38,804 nucleotides of DNA, from assembly GCA_016930015.1 (NCBI GenBank), contig JAFGHR010000105.1:1-38804 (forward strand), in the 5' to 3' direction. Each line of letters starts with the position of its first letter. Positions within the stretch are counted from its first letter, which is position 1. The notes below the pieces were generated by a model. The model ran no database searches. It saw only the letters and a program-made list of their open reading frames with translations, and was not told the origin of the DNA. This document shows, piece after piece, positions 28,131 to 37,406 of this stretch. The stretch comes from Anaerolineae bacterium (GTDB lineage Bacteria; Chloroflexota; Anaerolineae; Aggregatilineales; Aggregatilineaceae). The position numbers were made by a program, and so were the translations under genes.

Positions 28131-30557
28131 GTGGGTGCTGAGAGTCGTTCCGAGCGGCAGTCAGAATACACAACCCGATACCGGCGGCTGTTGTTGGCCG
28201 GTGGGGTGGGTGTGTCTCTGTCATTGGTGCTGATCGTGTGGGCTGCGACGGGCAGCCCTGGTTCGGCGGTGGTACGATGGCTGGCGCTGCTTCCCGCAGC
28301 GGCGGCGCTGGTGTATGGTGTGATCGTGCGCGCGTATTGGCCGGTAGCCGAAACGGCAGAAACATCTGCCCGGCTGGCTGACGAACTGCGACAGGCAAAC
28401 GACGCCTTGCGCAAACAGGTCAAGGACCAGACCGCCGCCCGCGATTTAATGCTGGCATTGGGGTCAACGTTTGATCGCAAAGAGATTTTGGATGAGCTGG
28501 TTAGTGCGATCACCGATATGCTGCGTTTTGACCGCGGCCTGGTGCTGGTGTTTGATGAAGACAAAAACGCGCTGACATTCGGCGCATACAGCCATGCGGC
28601 CCCTGATCCTGACAACCAGCTTCGACTCGAACAACTGGAATTCAGCCTGGTCGGCAGGCAGAATGATCCCTTGATCGGGGCGTGGATACACGGGCAGTCT
28701 GTGCTGGTAGAAGAAGTCACACCCTATCTGAAGTCTGATTTTAACTGGGTGCTGACCATGCTCGACCTGCGCCTGTTTTATACCATCCCCCTGACGATTG
28801 GTGATCGCCTCAAAGGGGTGCTCCTGGTCGATAACAGCCCTACCAATCTCCCTATCGCAGCGGAACAATGCAGCCTGCTTGACGCGCTGGGTGCCAACCT
28901 GGCCGTCACGCTCGAAAACGCGCGGCTGTATTACCTGACTGACGAACAGCTCAACCTGCGCGTTCAAGAACTGCAAATTCTCAGCCGCATCGACCGCGAA
29001 CTGAACTACGTGTTGAGTGTGGAACGGGTGCTCAACCTGACTCTTGATTGGGCCTTACGATTCACCGGTAGTCATGTGGCGGCGGTGGCATTGGTTAACC
29101 CGGATCGAACCCAGTTGAAATTTCTCTCCGGCTACGGGTACGATCCGGTGGTGTGGGAACAGATGAAAAAAGAGCCGTGGCCGCTCGAAAAAGGGATCAC
29201 GGGGCGTGTGGTGCGTACCGGCGAGGCGATTGTTACACCGGATGTGACCGTAGACCCGGACTACGTCGCCATCGAAGCCAGCATGCGCTCACAATTAGCG
29301 GTGCCGCTGACACGTGAAGACCGTGTGATTGCCGTGATCACGCTGCACAGCCGGAATCTGGACGGGTTTTCTACCGGAAACCTCGATTTTGTGCAGCGGT
29401 TGGCGGCACGGGCGGCGGTCGCTATTGATAACGCCAACCTGTTTGATCAAACGCGCCGGGAAAGTCAAAAATTGGAACTGATCCTGCGCAGCACGGCTGA
29501 TGCCGTGATTGTCGTTGACGAAGCGGAACGCCTGGTGCTCATCAACCAGGCGGCGCTGGCGCTGTTTAAGCTGTCGCCCAAAGTTACCTATGTCGGGCAC
29601 GGCTTCAAACTTCTGCGCGAACTGACACCGCTGTACGCGCTGTTTGACCGGGCCAGCGGCTTGAATCAAGGCCTGATAGAACAGGTGCAGTTGTCCGAGG
29701 ATCGCACGTTCCATGTGAGTATCGTGCCCGCGCCCCAGGTTGGCTGGTCGATTGTGATGCACGATGTCACGCCGTTCAAAAAAACCGAGCAGCTTAAAAA
29801 TGAACTGCTGGCGACCACGTCCCACGATCTCAAGAATCCGTTGGGCTCGATGTTAGGGTATCTGGACCTGATCATGATGACCAATACCCTCAACGCGCAG
29901 GGCCAGGAATATATGAAACGCGCGCAGCGGTCGATTTCTCATATGCGCCAGTTGATCGATGACCTGCTTGATATGGCGCGCATCGAGAGCGGTATCACCC
30001 TGCGCTATACCAGGGTGCATTTGCCAACCGTCATCAGGCAAGCGACTGAACAGGTGATGGTCCAGGTGCGCGAAAAGGCCATGGATATCAGTGTAGAGGT
30101 CCCGCCAAACTTCCCACCCGTGTATGCCGATGCGAGCCGCCTGAGCCAGATATTGACGAACCTGCTGAGTAATGCGATCAAGTACACACCGCCCGAAGGT
30201 CACATCTGGATTCGGGCCGAACCGCTGGCGGAGTATGTTCAGGTCGTGATCCAGGATAACGGGCTGGGCATTGGTCCGGAAGACCAGGCGCGCGTTTTTG
30301 ACCGTTTTTACCGGGTACGCACGCCCGAAACAGAAGCTATCGAGGGCACGGGGCTGGGGCTGGCGATTGTCAAAAGCCTGGTCGAAGCGCACGGCGGCCA
30401 GATTGGCCTGGAAAGCCATCTGGGCTGTGGGTCAACGCTCACATTTACGCTGCCCCTGGGTATGCCGCCAGACCTTGAAAGTAATGGTTCCGCCGAACCT
30501 GATGAGGGCGCTGACGCCGGAAACGCCGCCGACGAACCGCACCTGACGAACGCATGA
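28131..30557 (+). CDS. Membrane sensor histidine kinase, 2 GAF + PAS
   Basis: The 808-residue kinase starts at a GTG (28131) after a purine-rich GGAAGGGGAAG. Two transmembrane helices (about 20-41 and 47-68) are joined by only a few residues, so the sensing is probably cytoplasmic. A short coiled coil (about 75-105) leads to GAF domains at about 105-260 and 285-435, a PAS-like domain (about 445-540), HisKA with the phosphorylated His565 (TSHDLKNPLGSMLGY), and the HATPase with the N box (LTNLLSNAIKYT), DNGLGIG and GTGLGLAI. There is no receiver domain, and no response regulator gene adjoins, so its partner lies elsewhere. The ligand of the GAF domains cannot be read from the sequence. Confidence 0.93.
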   Translation: MGAESRSERQSEYTTRYRRLLLAGGVGVSLSLVLIVWAATGSPGSAVVRWLALLPAAAALVYGVIVRAYWPVAETAETSARLADELRQANDALRKQVKDQTAARDLMLALGSTFDRKEILDELVSAITDMLRFDRGLVLVFDEDKNALTFGAYSHAAPDPDNQLRLEQLEFSLVGRQNDPLIGAWIHGQSVLVEEVTPYLKSDFNWVLTMLDLRLFYTIPLTIGDRLKGVLLVDNSPTNLPIAAEQCSLLDALGANLAVTLENARLYYLTDEQLNLRVQELQILSRIDRELNYVLSVERVLNLTLDWALRFTGSHVAAVALVNPDRTQLKFLSGYGYDPVVWEQMKKEPWPLEKGITGRVVRTGEAIVTPDVTVDPDYVAIEASMRSQLAVPLTREDRVIAVITLHSRNLDGFSTGNLDFVQRLAARAAVAIDNANLFDQTRRESQKLELILRSTADAVIVVDEAERLVLINQAALALFKLSPKVTYVGHGFKLLRELTPLYALFDRASGLNQGLIEQVQLSEDRTFHVSIVPAPQVGWSIVMHDVTPFKKTEQLKNELLATTSHDLKNPLGSMLGYLDLIMMTNTLNAQGQEYMKRAQRSISHMRQLIDDLLDMARIESGITLRYTRVHLPTVIRQATEQVMVQVREKAMDISVEVPPNFPPVYADASRLSQILTNLLSNAIKYTPPEGHIWIRAEPLAEYVQVVIQDNGLGIGPEDQARVFDRFYRVRTPETEAIEGTGLGLAIVKSLVEAHGGQIGLESHLGCGSTLTFTLPLGMPPDLESNGSAEPDEGADAGNAADEPHLTNA

Positions 30558-30567
30558 ACACGCCGCG

Positions 30568-31152
30568 CTAGGGCAGGTTGTCAAACGTGGGTTGCCAGTC
30601 GGCACTATCCGGCGCATCGAGCGCGGCGATACTGAGCAGTATCCGGCTGCGTGCCGCGTAATATACGATATACGGCGCGCCGGGACGCATCACGATATCC
30701 GGCGGTACGACAAACGGCGCAAAACTATAGTCGTCCACGATGTACGAAAACGGCAGTTCGACGCGCTCATGTTCGGACATGTGGACTTTTAGCGGGCCGC
30801 GTGCGTAACGCACGGTGACAGCGCTGAGCGTGTCTCCCCAAAACGTTCTTAAATTCGCAAACACCAGCGCCGACATTAACAGCATAAACCCGATCCCGCA
30901 CACGGTGAGGATCAGGCTAAACAGCGTGGCCGGTGGCAGCATCCCGGTGAGCGCCAGCGCCGCGAACTGTGCGATCATCGCCAGCGGGCACAGCAGCATC
31001 ACGCCCAGCACAACTATGGCTGCCAGCGTGACACGGCGTTGATCGCGGGTCAGGCGTCCGGTGCGGTTCTGGGCCAGTTTAGCGGCCATCTGCGGCGAAG
31101 CGGGTGCAACGGCGAGCGCCGTGTTTTTATGCTCCACTAAGGTTTGCCTCAT
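30568..31152 (-). CDS. Two-TM membrane protein of unknown function
   Basis: The product of 194 residues starts at the ATG at 31152, one base after the stop of the upstream gene, with GGAAG nine bases before it. This spacing suggests translational coupling to the glycosyltransferase. Two long hydrophobic segments occur at about 37-60 and 68-93, followed by a soluble C-terminal domain (about 105-185) rich in beta strands, including SYIVDDYSFAPFVV. I do not recognise a family. The gene ends convergent with the kinase, ten bases from its stop. Confidence 0.7.
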   Translation of the reverse strand: MRQTLVEHKNTALAVAPASPQMAAKLAQNRTGRLTRDQRRVTLAAIVVLGVMLLCPLAMIAQFAALALTGMLPPATLFSLILTVCGIGFMLLMSALVFANLRTFWGDTLSAVTVRYARGPLKVHMSEHERVELPFSYIVDDYSFAPFVVPPDIVMRPGAPYIVYYAARSRILLSIAALDAPDSADWQPTFDNLP

Positions 31153-31153
31153 A

Positions 31154-33094
31154 CTAGGGTACTTCCAGCAGCGTATAACGTTCGATATGTTCGACACGAT
31201 CCACGACACGATCCACGACACGTAAACCAGGCAAAAGAACATCGGGCAGATATATGTCAGAAGCCAGGATAAAGTCAATGTTGTTCCCGGCCAGTTCGTC
31301 TCCAGTGGTCAACGCGGATACTGGAAGATAGACCAACCGGCGCTGGTATCCGTCGCCAAAAAACGGGTATACCCAGGCATCGCCATTTACCACAAGCCCC
31401 AACGTCGCATCGGCAGGTACCTGCTCATCCACCATTCGCAGCAGCGGCTCTTTTGAGCTGTGATCAATCGCCTGGCGGCTGATTGTATCTTTGCCCTGAA
31501 TGGCGTCTTCCCCCCGCAAGGGCTTAGTCTGATTGTCTATGACTACCGCTAGCAGGGTAATCAGGGCGACCCCGGTCACGCCCCAGGTTATACCCCGGCG
31601 TAACACGCTGTCACGTTTATATACGATGGCCAGCAGCGGCGCAGCCGTTGTCACCGGCAGTATGAAGAACCGTCCCTGAAACGGTATCCAGGGTTGAATA
31701 ACGCTGACGGTCAACAAAAAGCTCCAAAACAGCAGGCTTAGCCCAAAGCGATAGTTATCTTTGCGGATTATTCCCGCCACGAGCTGATAACCCAGCACTG
31801 GCAGCAGCACCATGAAACCCAATACCCCAAACCAACTAAAGTCTTCATGAAGCATGCTGTTTCCCAGCGTGTACGGATCGAATTCTGAACGGGCAGAGAT
31901 GCCTGCCTGCTGAAAAAGCGTATCCGCTGTATCGGCTTTCGCATCCTGTAACGGGATAGCCAGGCGATCGGGAACACCGGACAAATCCAGCCATTGATAG
32001 CCGTAACGCGCCATGTTCTCTGGAAACATTCTCAGGCGCGTGGTGGTTGCTCTGGTATGCCCGTCAACCAACACTTCCGAACCGAGGGGATTTTCGTAGT
32101 AGATCAGGTTTAGCGTAAATATGTAGGCCCCTAATAACACAAACGCCAGCAGACTCACGCTCCCCCATAGGAACAAACGCTCGAACCCGCGACGCCCATA
32201 CTGCTTCCACGCCAGCAGCAAGAATACGGCCAGGCCGGGCATGGTAAAAAAGAAGGTGGATTTCGTCCCCAGGCCCAACCCGAACGCGACACCGGAAAGC
32301 ACCAACGCGCCACGGTGACCGGTCTTTAGCCCTAAAAGCAGCAGATAGCACATACTGGCGAAAAAAGCACTTACCACTAAATCGTTTTGCGTGGTGGTCG
32401 CCTGGAGCGCAATTTCCGGTAGTGTCGCCCAAAGCAGCGCCGCACATATGCTTTGGGGCCGCGAAAACCCCAGCAGCCGCGCCAGCCCAACAATCGCCAA
32501 CATCGCTACCGGCACACTGATCCACTGCACGAACTCCACAAACGTATCCGTCCCCATGACCAGCGTGGTCCAGAAAATGCCCAACTCGGCGTTCATGGGA
32601 AAAGCTGTTTGTCGTAGGATGGGCGTATACCACTTGTAGAACGATGCATGCTGTGACCAATGCCCCACGCGTGCCATATGATACGTCATACTGTCCCAGT
32701 TGTTGGGTGGCATGACCAGGATCACGGCAGCGAAAACCAGGTACATAACCAGCACGCCTCCACCCAGCACCCACAGGACCGGGTAGTTCCGCACCGCGTG
32801 CCAGACTGCCCGCCGCTCGATCTGCACCCTGCGCCAGGGCCCCCGCAGTGACGGCTGCCCGCCCCGCCACCACAAGAACCACGCTGCCGCTGCCAGTGTG
32901 GCATGGAAGCCCAGGTGGAACCACAGGTTATCTAACAAGAAAAATGTCCCGGCCAGTTCGCTGGTCAGGACGATATCTGCATAACCCATCACAAACCAAC
33001 CCAGGGGAACAGCGGGCCGGGTTGTCAATCGAAACAGAGCCGTAGCCAACACGGCAAATATGCCAATAAGCACACTATCTACGATGAAGACCAT
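31154..33094 (-). CDS. GT39-like membrane glycosyltransferase
   Basis: The 646-residue protein has about twelve hydrophobic segments in the arrangement of GT-C glycosyltransferases (PMT/ArnT/RgtB type). The first large external loop contains NNWDSMTYHMARVGHW, where the Asp is the expected catalytic or metal residue; the same region also has PMNAELGIFW and later FGLGLGTKSTF. These enzymes transfer a sugar from a polyprenyl-phosphate donor on the outer face of the membrane. The C-terminal soluble part (about 540-646) probably recognises the acceptor, which is unknown. It precedes and is coupled to the small membrane protein. GAGGT is about 11 bases upstream of the ATG. Confidence 0.85.
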   Translation of the reverse strand: MVFIVDSVLIGIFAVLATALFRLTTRPAVPLGWFVMGYADIVLTSELAGTFFLLDNLWFHLGFHATLAAAAWFLWWRGGQPSLRGPWRRVQIERRAVWHAVRNYPVLWVLGGGVLVMYLVFAAVILVMPPNNWDSMTYHMARVGHWSQHASFYKWYTPILRQTAFPMNAELGIFWTTLVMGTDTFVEFVQWISVPVAMLAIVGLARLLGFSRPQSICAALLWATLPEIALQATTTQNDLVVSAFFASMCYLLLLGLKTGHRGALVLSGVAFGLGLGTKSTFFFTMPGLAVFLLLAWKQYGRRGFERLFLWGSVSLLAFVLLGAYIFTLNLIYYENPLGSEVLVDGHTRATTTRLRMFPENMARYGYQWLDLSGVPDRLAIPLQDAKADTADTLFQQAGISARSEFDPYTLGNSMLHEDFSWFGVLGFMVLLPVLGYQLVAGIIRKDNYRFGLSLLFWSFLLTVSVIQPWIPFQGRFFILPVTTAAPLLAIVYKRDSVLRRGITWGVTGVALITLLAVVIDNQTKPLRGEDAIQGKDTISRQAIDHSSKEPLLRMVDEQVPADATLGLVVNGDAWVYPFFGDGYQRRLVYLPVSALTTGDELAGNNIDFILASDIYLPDVLLPGLRVVDRVVDRVEHIERYTLLEVP

Positions 33095-33257
33095 GTATGC
33101 TTGTTACCTCACATCCTTGTATGAAATCAAGGCCGTTGTGGCAGTGAGTGTCAGGATTTACCAGGCCGGTTAGGAGGTTACCAGATGTAATGTTCGAAAG
33201 CAAAACGGCGCTTTGTGCCACTCATCGTTCAGATGAGCCACGCGGCGCCAGGAGCGT

Positions 33258-33263
33258 TATAAT
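33258..33263 (+). promoter_or_regulatory. -10 element of the deacetylase gene
   Basis: A perfect TATAAT lies 47 bases before the deacetylase ATG; no good -35 was found. The 216-base divergent gap (33095-33310) shows nothing else clear. Confidence 0.45.
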
Positions 33264-33310
33264 CATAATCGTGTAAACTGCGCCGTGCGCCCGCCATAAT
33301 GGAGAACACC

Positions 33311-34129
33311 ATGCCCCACCATCGCCAATTTCGCCGCCGAGACGTGTTACGCTGGCTGGGCGCGAGCGCAGCCGTGATCGCCGGGGGAGAGGCGCTGCGC
33401 CGCCCGGCATTTGCCCGTGAAACACCCGCCAGTATCCCCGTGCCGCCCACGTTTATGTTACACAGCCGCCACCGTTATTTACTGCCGCGCCTGCTGGATA
33501 CGTTGATGGCCAGCGGCTATCACGGCGTGACATATGCCGATCTGGAATCCGCGATCACCGGGCAGGCGGACCTGCCGCCCCGCCCGATCATCATCACGAT
33601 CGATGACCTGGAGCTGGTAAACGGCAACCCCAGCTTTGAGACGTTTCGGGCCATGAAAAACACGCTGGTGCTGCACGGGTTCAAAGGTGTGTTTGCCATG
33701 ATCACGTCACCGCTGCTGCCACAAAACGCGGATTGGTGGGCCGAGATCGTGTCGTGGCGCGACGAAGGGATCGAATTCGCCACGCACACGAGTTTTCATT
33801 CGAATCTCAACAACGGCGCATTTGCCCAAAAAGACTATGACGACGAGATCGTCGCGTCCGCGCGTATGATCACCGAACGCACCGGCCAACCGGTCCGCGC
33901 GCTGATCACGCCGTTTGGCAGCGGGTACGACCGCCAGTCGAAAACCATTCACCCGCTGGTGCTGGAGTCGTGCCGGACGGCAGGCATCCGGTTTGTGGTG
34001 GGCATCGTTGAGGGACGCGTGCCGGTCCCGCTGAATCCCGCGCCGGACGACGTGTTTTACCTGGGCCGGATTCAGCCCGGCATTGACGATACGCTGACGG
34101 GCGCCTTGTTCGAGTTAAACCACTGGTAG
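33311..34129 (+). CDS. Tat-exported polysaccharide deacetylase (NodB-type)
   Basis: The ATG at 33311 has GGAG six bases upstream, so the ATG at 33299 is not used. The N-terminus (RRRDVLRWLGASAAVIAGG) is a twin-arginine signal, so the 272-residue enzyme is exported folded. The NodB-type metal site is present: Asp98-Asp99 in TIDDLEL and His159/His163 in HTSFH; the motif normally reads TFDDG, so the position after the Asp pair differs. Later segments (ALITPFGSGYD, GIRFVVGI) match motifs 3-4. The enzyme should remove N- or O-acetyl groups from a cell-wall or exported polysaccharide. It stands alone, divergent from the glycosyltransferase gene; the two could act on the same envelope polymer, but that is inference. 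Confidence 0.88.
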   Translation: MPHHRQFRRRDVLRWLGASAAVIAGGEALRRPAFARETPASIPVPPTFMLHSRHRYLLPRLLDTLMASGYHGVTYADLESAITGQADLPPRPIIITIDDLELVNGNPSFETFRAMKNTLVLHGFKGVFAMITSPLLPQNADWWAEIVSWRDEGIEFATHTSFHSNLNNGAFAQKDYDDEIVASARMITERTGQPVRALITPFGSGYDRQSKTIHPLVLESCRTAGIRFVVGIVEGRVPVPLNPAPDDVFYLGRIQPGIDDTLTGALFELNHW

Positions 34130-34254
34130 CCGGGTGTGGTGGTCCAAACCTCAAACTCCCCCCGCTTGCAAATCACCGCCGCCGCATCTAACATTATCGG
34201 CATGACTATTGACCGCCGGGATCAAGTCACGCCCGGTTTATGGCCGTGTAAGGC

Positions 34255-34296
34255 GTCAGGTGCCACTATGCACAAAGTGAGTGTTTCGGTTCCCGC
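34255..34296 (+). repeat. Upstream duplicate of the thrB translation start
   Basis: The 42 bases at 34255-34296 repeat 34335-34376 with one change (T for C just before the ATG). The copy includes the ribosome binding site AGGTG and the first ten codons of thrB (MHKVSVSVPA with the last codon cut). Its own frame then runs MHKVSVSVPAGTRIC and stops at 34358, inside the genuine start of thrB. It could be a decoy start, a leader peptide, or just debris of a tandem duplication. Confidence 0.85.
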
Positions 34297-34347
34297 CGGG
34301 ACCAGGATATGCCCGGATACTGATAGCGTGAAATGTCAGGTGCCACC

Positions 34348-35256
34348 ATGCACAAAGTGAGTGTTTCGGTTCCCGCAGTAGCAACCAATGTTGGCCCCGG
34401 TTATGATGCGTTGGGGCTGGCGCTCAACCTGCGTAATGTGATTGAAATGAACCTGACCAGCGACGATCAACTGGCGGTTTCGCTGTCGGGTGAGGGTAAA
34501 GGGGTGCTGCCGGAGAATTTTTACAACCCCGTCATGACGGCGGCGATTGCGCTGTTTCAAGAGTTGGAACAGGCGCCCGCCGGGCTAAACGTGGCCTGTA
34601 ACAACCATATTCCGCTGGACATCGGCTTGAGTTCACGCGTGACGATGATCGTTGGCGGTCTGATGGGGGCGAATACACTGCTGGGAACGCCGTTTCGCCG
34701 CGAAGAACTGATTCACATCGCCAATAAGCTGACGCGGCAGCCCGAAGCCGTCGTCACCGCCATGCGCGGCGGCCTGGGCATTTGTGCGACCTGCCCGGAA
34801 GGTATTTTTTACCGCGCGGTCGAGGTATTGCCGCTGCGGGTCGTGGTCGCGCTGCCCGACCTGCCGAACTATGAGCCGCGCTTGCGTGATGATCTCCCGG
34901 CGATGGTGCCCATGGCGGACGCCGTGCACAATGTCGGGCATACGGCGCTGGTGATCGAAGCGCTGCGCACGGGCGACTTTAACCTGCTCCAGCAGGCGCT
35001 TGATGACCGGCTGCACGAACCTTACCGCCAGATGCACATCCCCGGTTATGCGGGCGTGGTGGAATCGGCCAAAGAAGCGGGCGCGATTGCCGTCACGTTG
35101 TGTGGGGCCGGACCGGCCATGATGGCGTTTGCGTCGTTCAACCACCAGCAGATCGAAAGCGCGATCCAGGCGTCATTTCGTAAGGCCGGGGTCGAAGCCA
35201 AAACCTGGGCGCTGGGCGTGGATGGTCAGGGCGTGGTGATCAGCGTCGTACAATAA
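34348..35256 (+). CDS. thrB: Homoserine kinase
   Basis: The 302-residue GHMP-family kinase phosphorylates homoserine for threonine synthesis. It opens with SVPAVATNVGPGYDALGLAL, the usual first motif, and ends with LCGAGPAMMAF, close to the third GHMP motif. I use the ATG at 34348 with AGGTG five bases upstream. The ATP-loop motif normally reads GLGSSA; here the sequence from Gly93 is GLSSRV, losing the second Gly and the Ala. The kinase may have reduced activity, or a lineage-specific loop. Its 5' end is duplicated 80 bases upstream. The neighbours are not threonine genes, so it is apart from thrA and thrC. Confidence 0.9.
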   Translation: MHKVSVSVPAVATNVGPGYDALGLALNLRNVIEMNLTSDDQLAVSLSGEGKGVLPENFYNPVMTAAIALFQELEQAPAGLNVACNNHIPLDIGLSSRVTMIVGGLMGANTLLGTPFRREELIHIANKLTRQPEAVVTAMRGGLGICATCPEGIFYRAVEVLPLRVVVALPDLPNYEPRLRDDLPAMVPMADAVHNVGHTALVIEALRTGDFNLLQQALDDRLHEPYRQMHIPGYAGVVESAKEAGAIAVTLCGAGPAMMAFASFNHQQIESAIQASFRKAGVEAKTWALGVDGQGVVISVVQ

Positions 35257-35332
35257 GCGGCGAACGCTCCCAATTGCCGCGTTTTTTCCCTGCAATGCAC
35301 ACCGAAAACCAACTAAACCGGAGGATATGCCC

Positions 35333-35695
35333 ATGCTTGAGGCCGTTAATATTGCCCAGAAGTTGGCCAAGTTTGACGAACACTGGAGCCCGCGCATCGC
35401 TGGCGAGTTGAACGATTGTTACATCAAGCTCGCCAGGATCAAAGGTGAGTTTGTGTGGCATCATCACGACGACGAAGACGAACTATTCCTGGTGATCAAG
35501 GGGCGGCTGACGATGAAGCTCCGCGACGGGGATGTAGAGGTCGGCGAGGGTGAATTTATCATCGTGCCGAAAGGCGTCGAGCATAAACCGGTCGCCGAAG
35601 ACGAATGCCATATCATGCTGTTGGAACCCAAAACCACGCTGCACACCGGCAACGTCGAGAGCGAGCGCACCGTCACAGACCAGCCGTGGGTGTAG
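35333..35695 (+). CDS. Small single-cupin protein
   Basis: The 120-residue protein is a single-domain cupin. The first cupin motif is GEFVWHHHDDEDELFLVIKG with metal-binding His residues and Glu; the second is GEFIIVPKGVEHKP. I prefer the ATG at 35333, eight bases after GGAGG (35320-35324); an ATG at 35327 is only two bases from it. Such small cupins bind a metal and act as isomerases, mannose-6-phosphate isomerase-like proteins or dioxygenases, but the sequence does not reveal which. It follows thrB by 76 bases and may be cotranscribed. Confidence 0.85.
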   Translation: MLEAVNIAQKLAKFDEHWSPRIAGELNDCYIKLARIKGEFVWHHHDDEDELFLVIKGRLTMKLRDGDVEVGEGEFIIVPKGVEHKPVAEDECHIMLLEPKTTLHTGNVESERTVTDQPWV

Positions 35696-35811
35696 GTGTG
35701 ATTGCCTGAACGCCGGGAAACCGTCACGTTTTGGCTTCCAATGCCATATATACTGGGGAGGATGGTCAACACGTGGGGGCGCTCCGCGCCGGGGAAGGAA
35801 AGGGGTTAAGC

Positions 35812-37389
35812 ATGTTGGCAAAAAAGGTGCATGATACGCTGCGATTCCTGGTATGGATTAGCGTTGTCGCCGCGCTAACGGTCGCGCTGGCGGCGGGACT
35901 GGTTCAAACCGCGCCTGCTGCTGCTCAGGGCGGTGATCCTATCTGGCCGACCGCGGGATGGCCCGTGTCTACGCCGGAAGAACAGGGGATCGATTCTGAA
36001 GCGTTGCTCAAGGTTTTGAATCCCATCCAGCAGCAGGAGTTGAACATCAACAGCCTGACGGTTGTCCGGAATGGGGCGGTCGTGATGGACGTATACCAGC
36101 CCCCGGCGGGACCGGATGAACTGCACCTGATTTACTCGTGCACCAAGAGCGTCGTGTCGATCCTGATCGGGATCGCGATCGAACAGGGACACATCGCGGG
36201 CGTGGATCAGCGGCTCGTTGACTTTTTCCCGGAGCGCGCGATCGCCAACCTGGACGCGGCCAAAGAATCGATCACGCTCGAAGATGTGCTGCTGATGGCG
36301 TCCGGGCTGGACTGCCAGGATTCCTATCTATACAACTGGCGCGGGCTGCGGGCCATGAGGGCGAGTGATGATTGGCTGCAAGCCATGCTCGACCTGCCCA
36401 TGCGTGACGAGCCGGGCACCCGTTTTGAGTACTGCAACGGCGGGACATACGTATTATCCAGGATTCTCGAAGCGACAACCGGCATGGAAACTATCGCATT
36501 CGCCGAGCAGTACCTGTTCGGCCCGCTGGGAATCACGGATAGTTCCTGGCAGGTTGACCCGGTCGGCGGGGCGATTGCCTGGGGCGGCTTGGCGCTGCGT
36601 CCGCACGACATGGCCAAGATCGGTTATCTCTATCTGAACGGCGGCGAATGGGACGGCGAGCAGATCGTATCACCGGAATGGGTGGCGGCGTCATCCGAAT
36701 ACCGGATCGACTCCGGTACGCTGGATGACGGGTACGGCTACCAGTGGTGGGTGAGCAATGACGATTATTATGCCGCGCTGGGATATGGCGGGCAGGTCAT
36801 CCTGGTTAAACCGGAGCTAAACATGGTGGTGGTGGTGACCAGCGGGTTATCAACGGCCCAGTATTCTATGGCGCAGATGCTGGCAGAATATGCTGTCAAG
36901 GCGGCTGTGTCGGATGAGCCGCTGCCGCCGAATCCTGAAGGCGTAGCCGCGCTGGACGCGATGATCCAGGCGCTTGCCAGCCCGGAACCTGAAGACGTAG
37001 CCGCTTTGCCGGAGATGGCCCACACGGTATCGGGCCGTACCTACACGCTGAGCGAAAATGTGTGGCAAATGGAAGCGATCCGGTTTGATTTTGAGGACGG
37101 GTTGCCTGAGGCCCAACTCACCATTACGTGGCCCGGCGAAGGTGAAGTTGAACCGCAGCCGGTCGGCCTGGATGGTTCATTCCGGGCAAGTCGCATGCGG
37201 TCGGGGATGGTCATCGGGCTGCGGGGGAACTGGCGCGACGAAAACGTGTTTGAGCTTTATTTCCGCACGCTGGTTGAACCGATGGACGGGGTATTCACCA
37301 TACGCTTTGAAGGTGATACGGCGTCGATTTGGCTGCGCGAACACGTTAACGGCATGGATGAGCAGTTCACCGGCACTGCCGATTCGTGA
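35812..37389 (+). CDS. Exported serine hydrolase of the class C beta-lactamase family
   Basis: The 525-residue product starts at the ATG at 35812 with AAAGGGG seven bases upstream; a frame open to 35731 has no site. A signal peptide spans about 1-38 (ending AAAQ). The catalytic domain (about 45-390) has Ser109-Cys-Thr-Lys112 (the SxxK motif), Tyr207-Cys-Asn209 (YxN), and GYGGQ in place of the KTG motif. These features fit the esterase/DD-peptidase/6-aminohexanoate-hydrolase branch (PF00144) better than a true beta-lactamase. A C-terminal region (about 395-525) is separate, with WP-rich beta structure. The substrate is not predictable. It is followed 17 bases later by a lipoprotein gene, probably in one operon. 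Confidence 0.88.
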   Translation: MLAKKVHDTLRFLVWISVVAALTVALAAGLVQTAPAAAQGGDPIWPTAGWPVSTPEEQGIDSEALLKVLNPIQQQELNINSLTVVRNGAVVMDVYQPPAGPDELHLIYSCTKSVVSILIGIAIEQGHIAGVDQRLVDFFPERAIANLDAAKESITLEDVLLMASGLDCQDSYLYNWRGLRAMRASDDWLQAMLDLPMRDEPGTRFEYCNGGTYVLSRILEATTGMETIAFAEQYLFGPLGITDSSWQVDPVGGAIAWGGLALRPHDMAKIGYLYLNGGEWDGEQIVSPEWVAASSEYRIDSGTLDDGYGYQWWVSNDDYYAALGYGGQVILVKPELNMVVVVTSGLSTAQYSMAQMLAEYAVKAAVSDEPLPPNPEGVAALDAMIQALASPEPEDVAALPEMAHTVSGRTYTLSENVWQMEAIRFDFEDGLPEAQLTITWPGEGEVEPQPVGLDGSFRASRMRSGMVIGLRGNWRDENVFELYFRTLVEPMDGVFTIRFEGDTASIWLREHVNGMDEQFTGTADS

Positions 37390-37406
37390 AACCCGGTGGA
37401 GACTTG

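Noticed and set aside
35812..37389. A beta-lactamase resistance gene
   Set aside because: The SxxK and YxN motifs are shared by the whole serine-hydrolase family, and the KTG motif is replaced by GYGG. Antibiotic hydrolysis is not supported.
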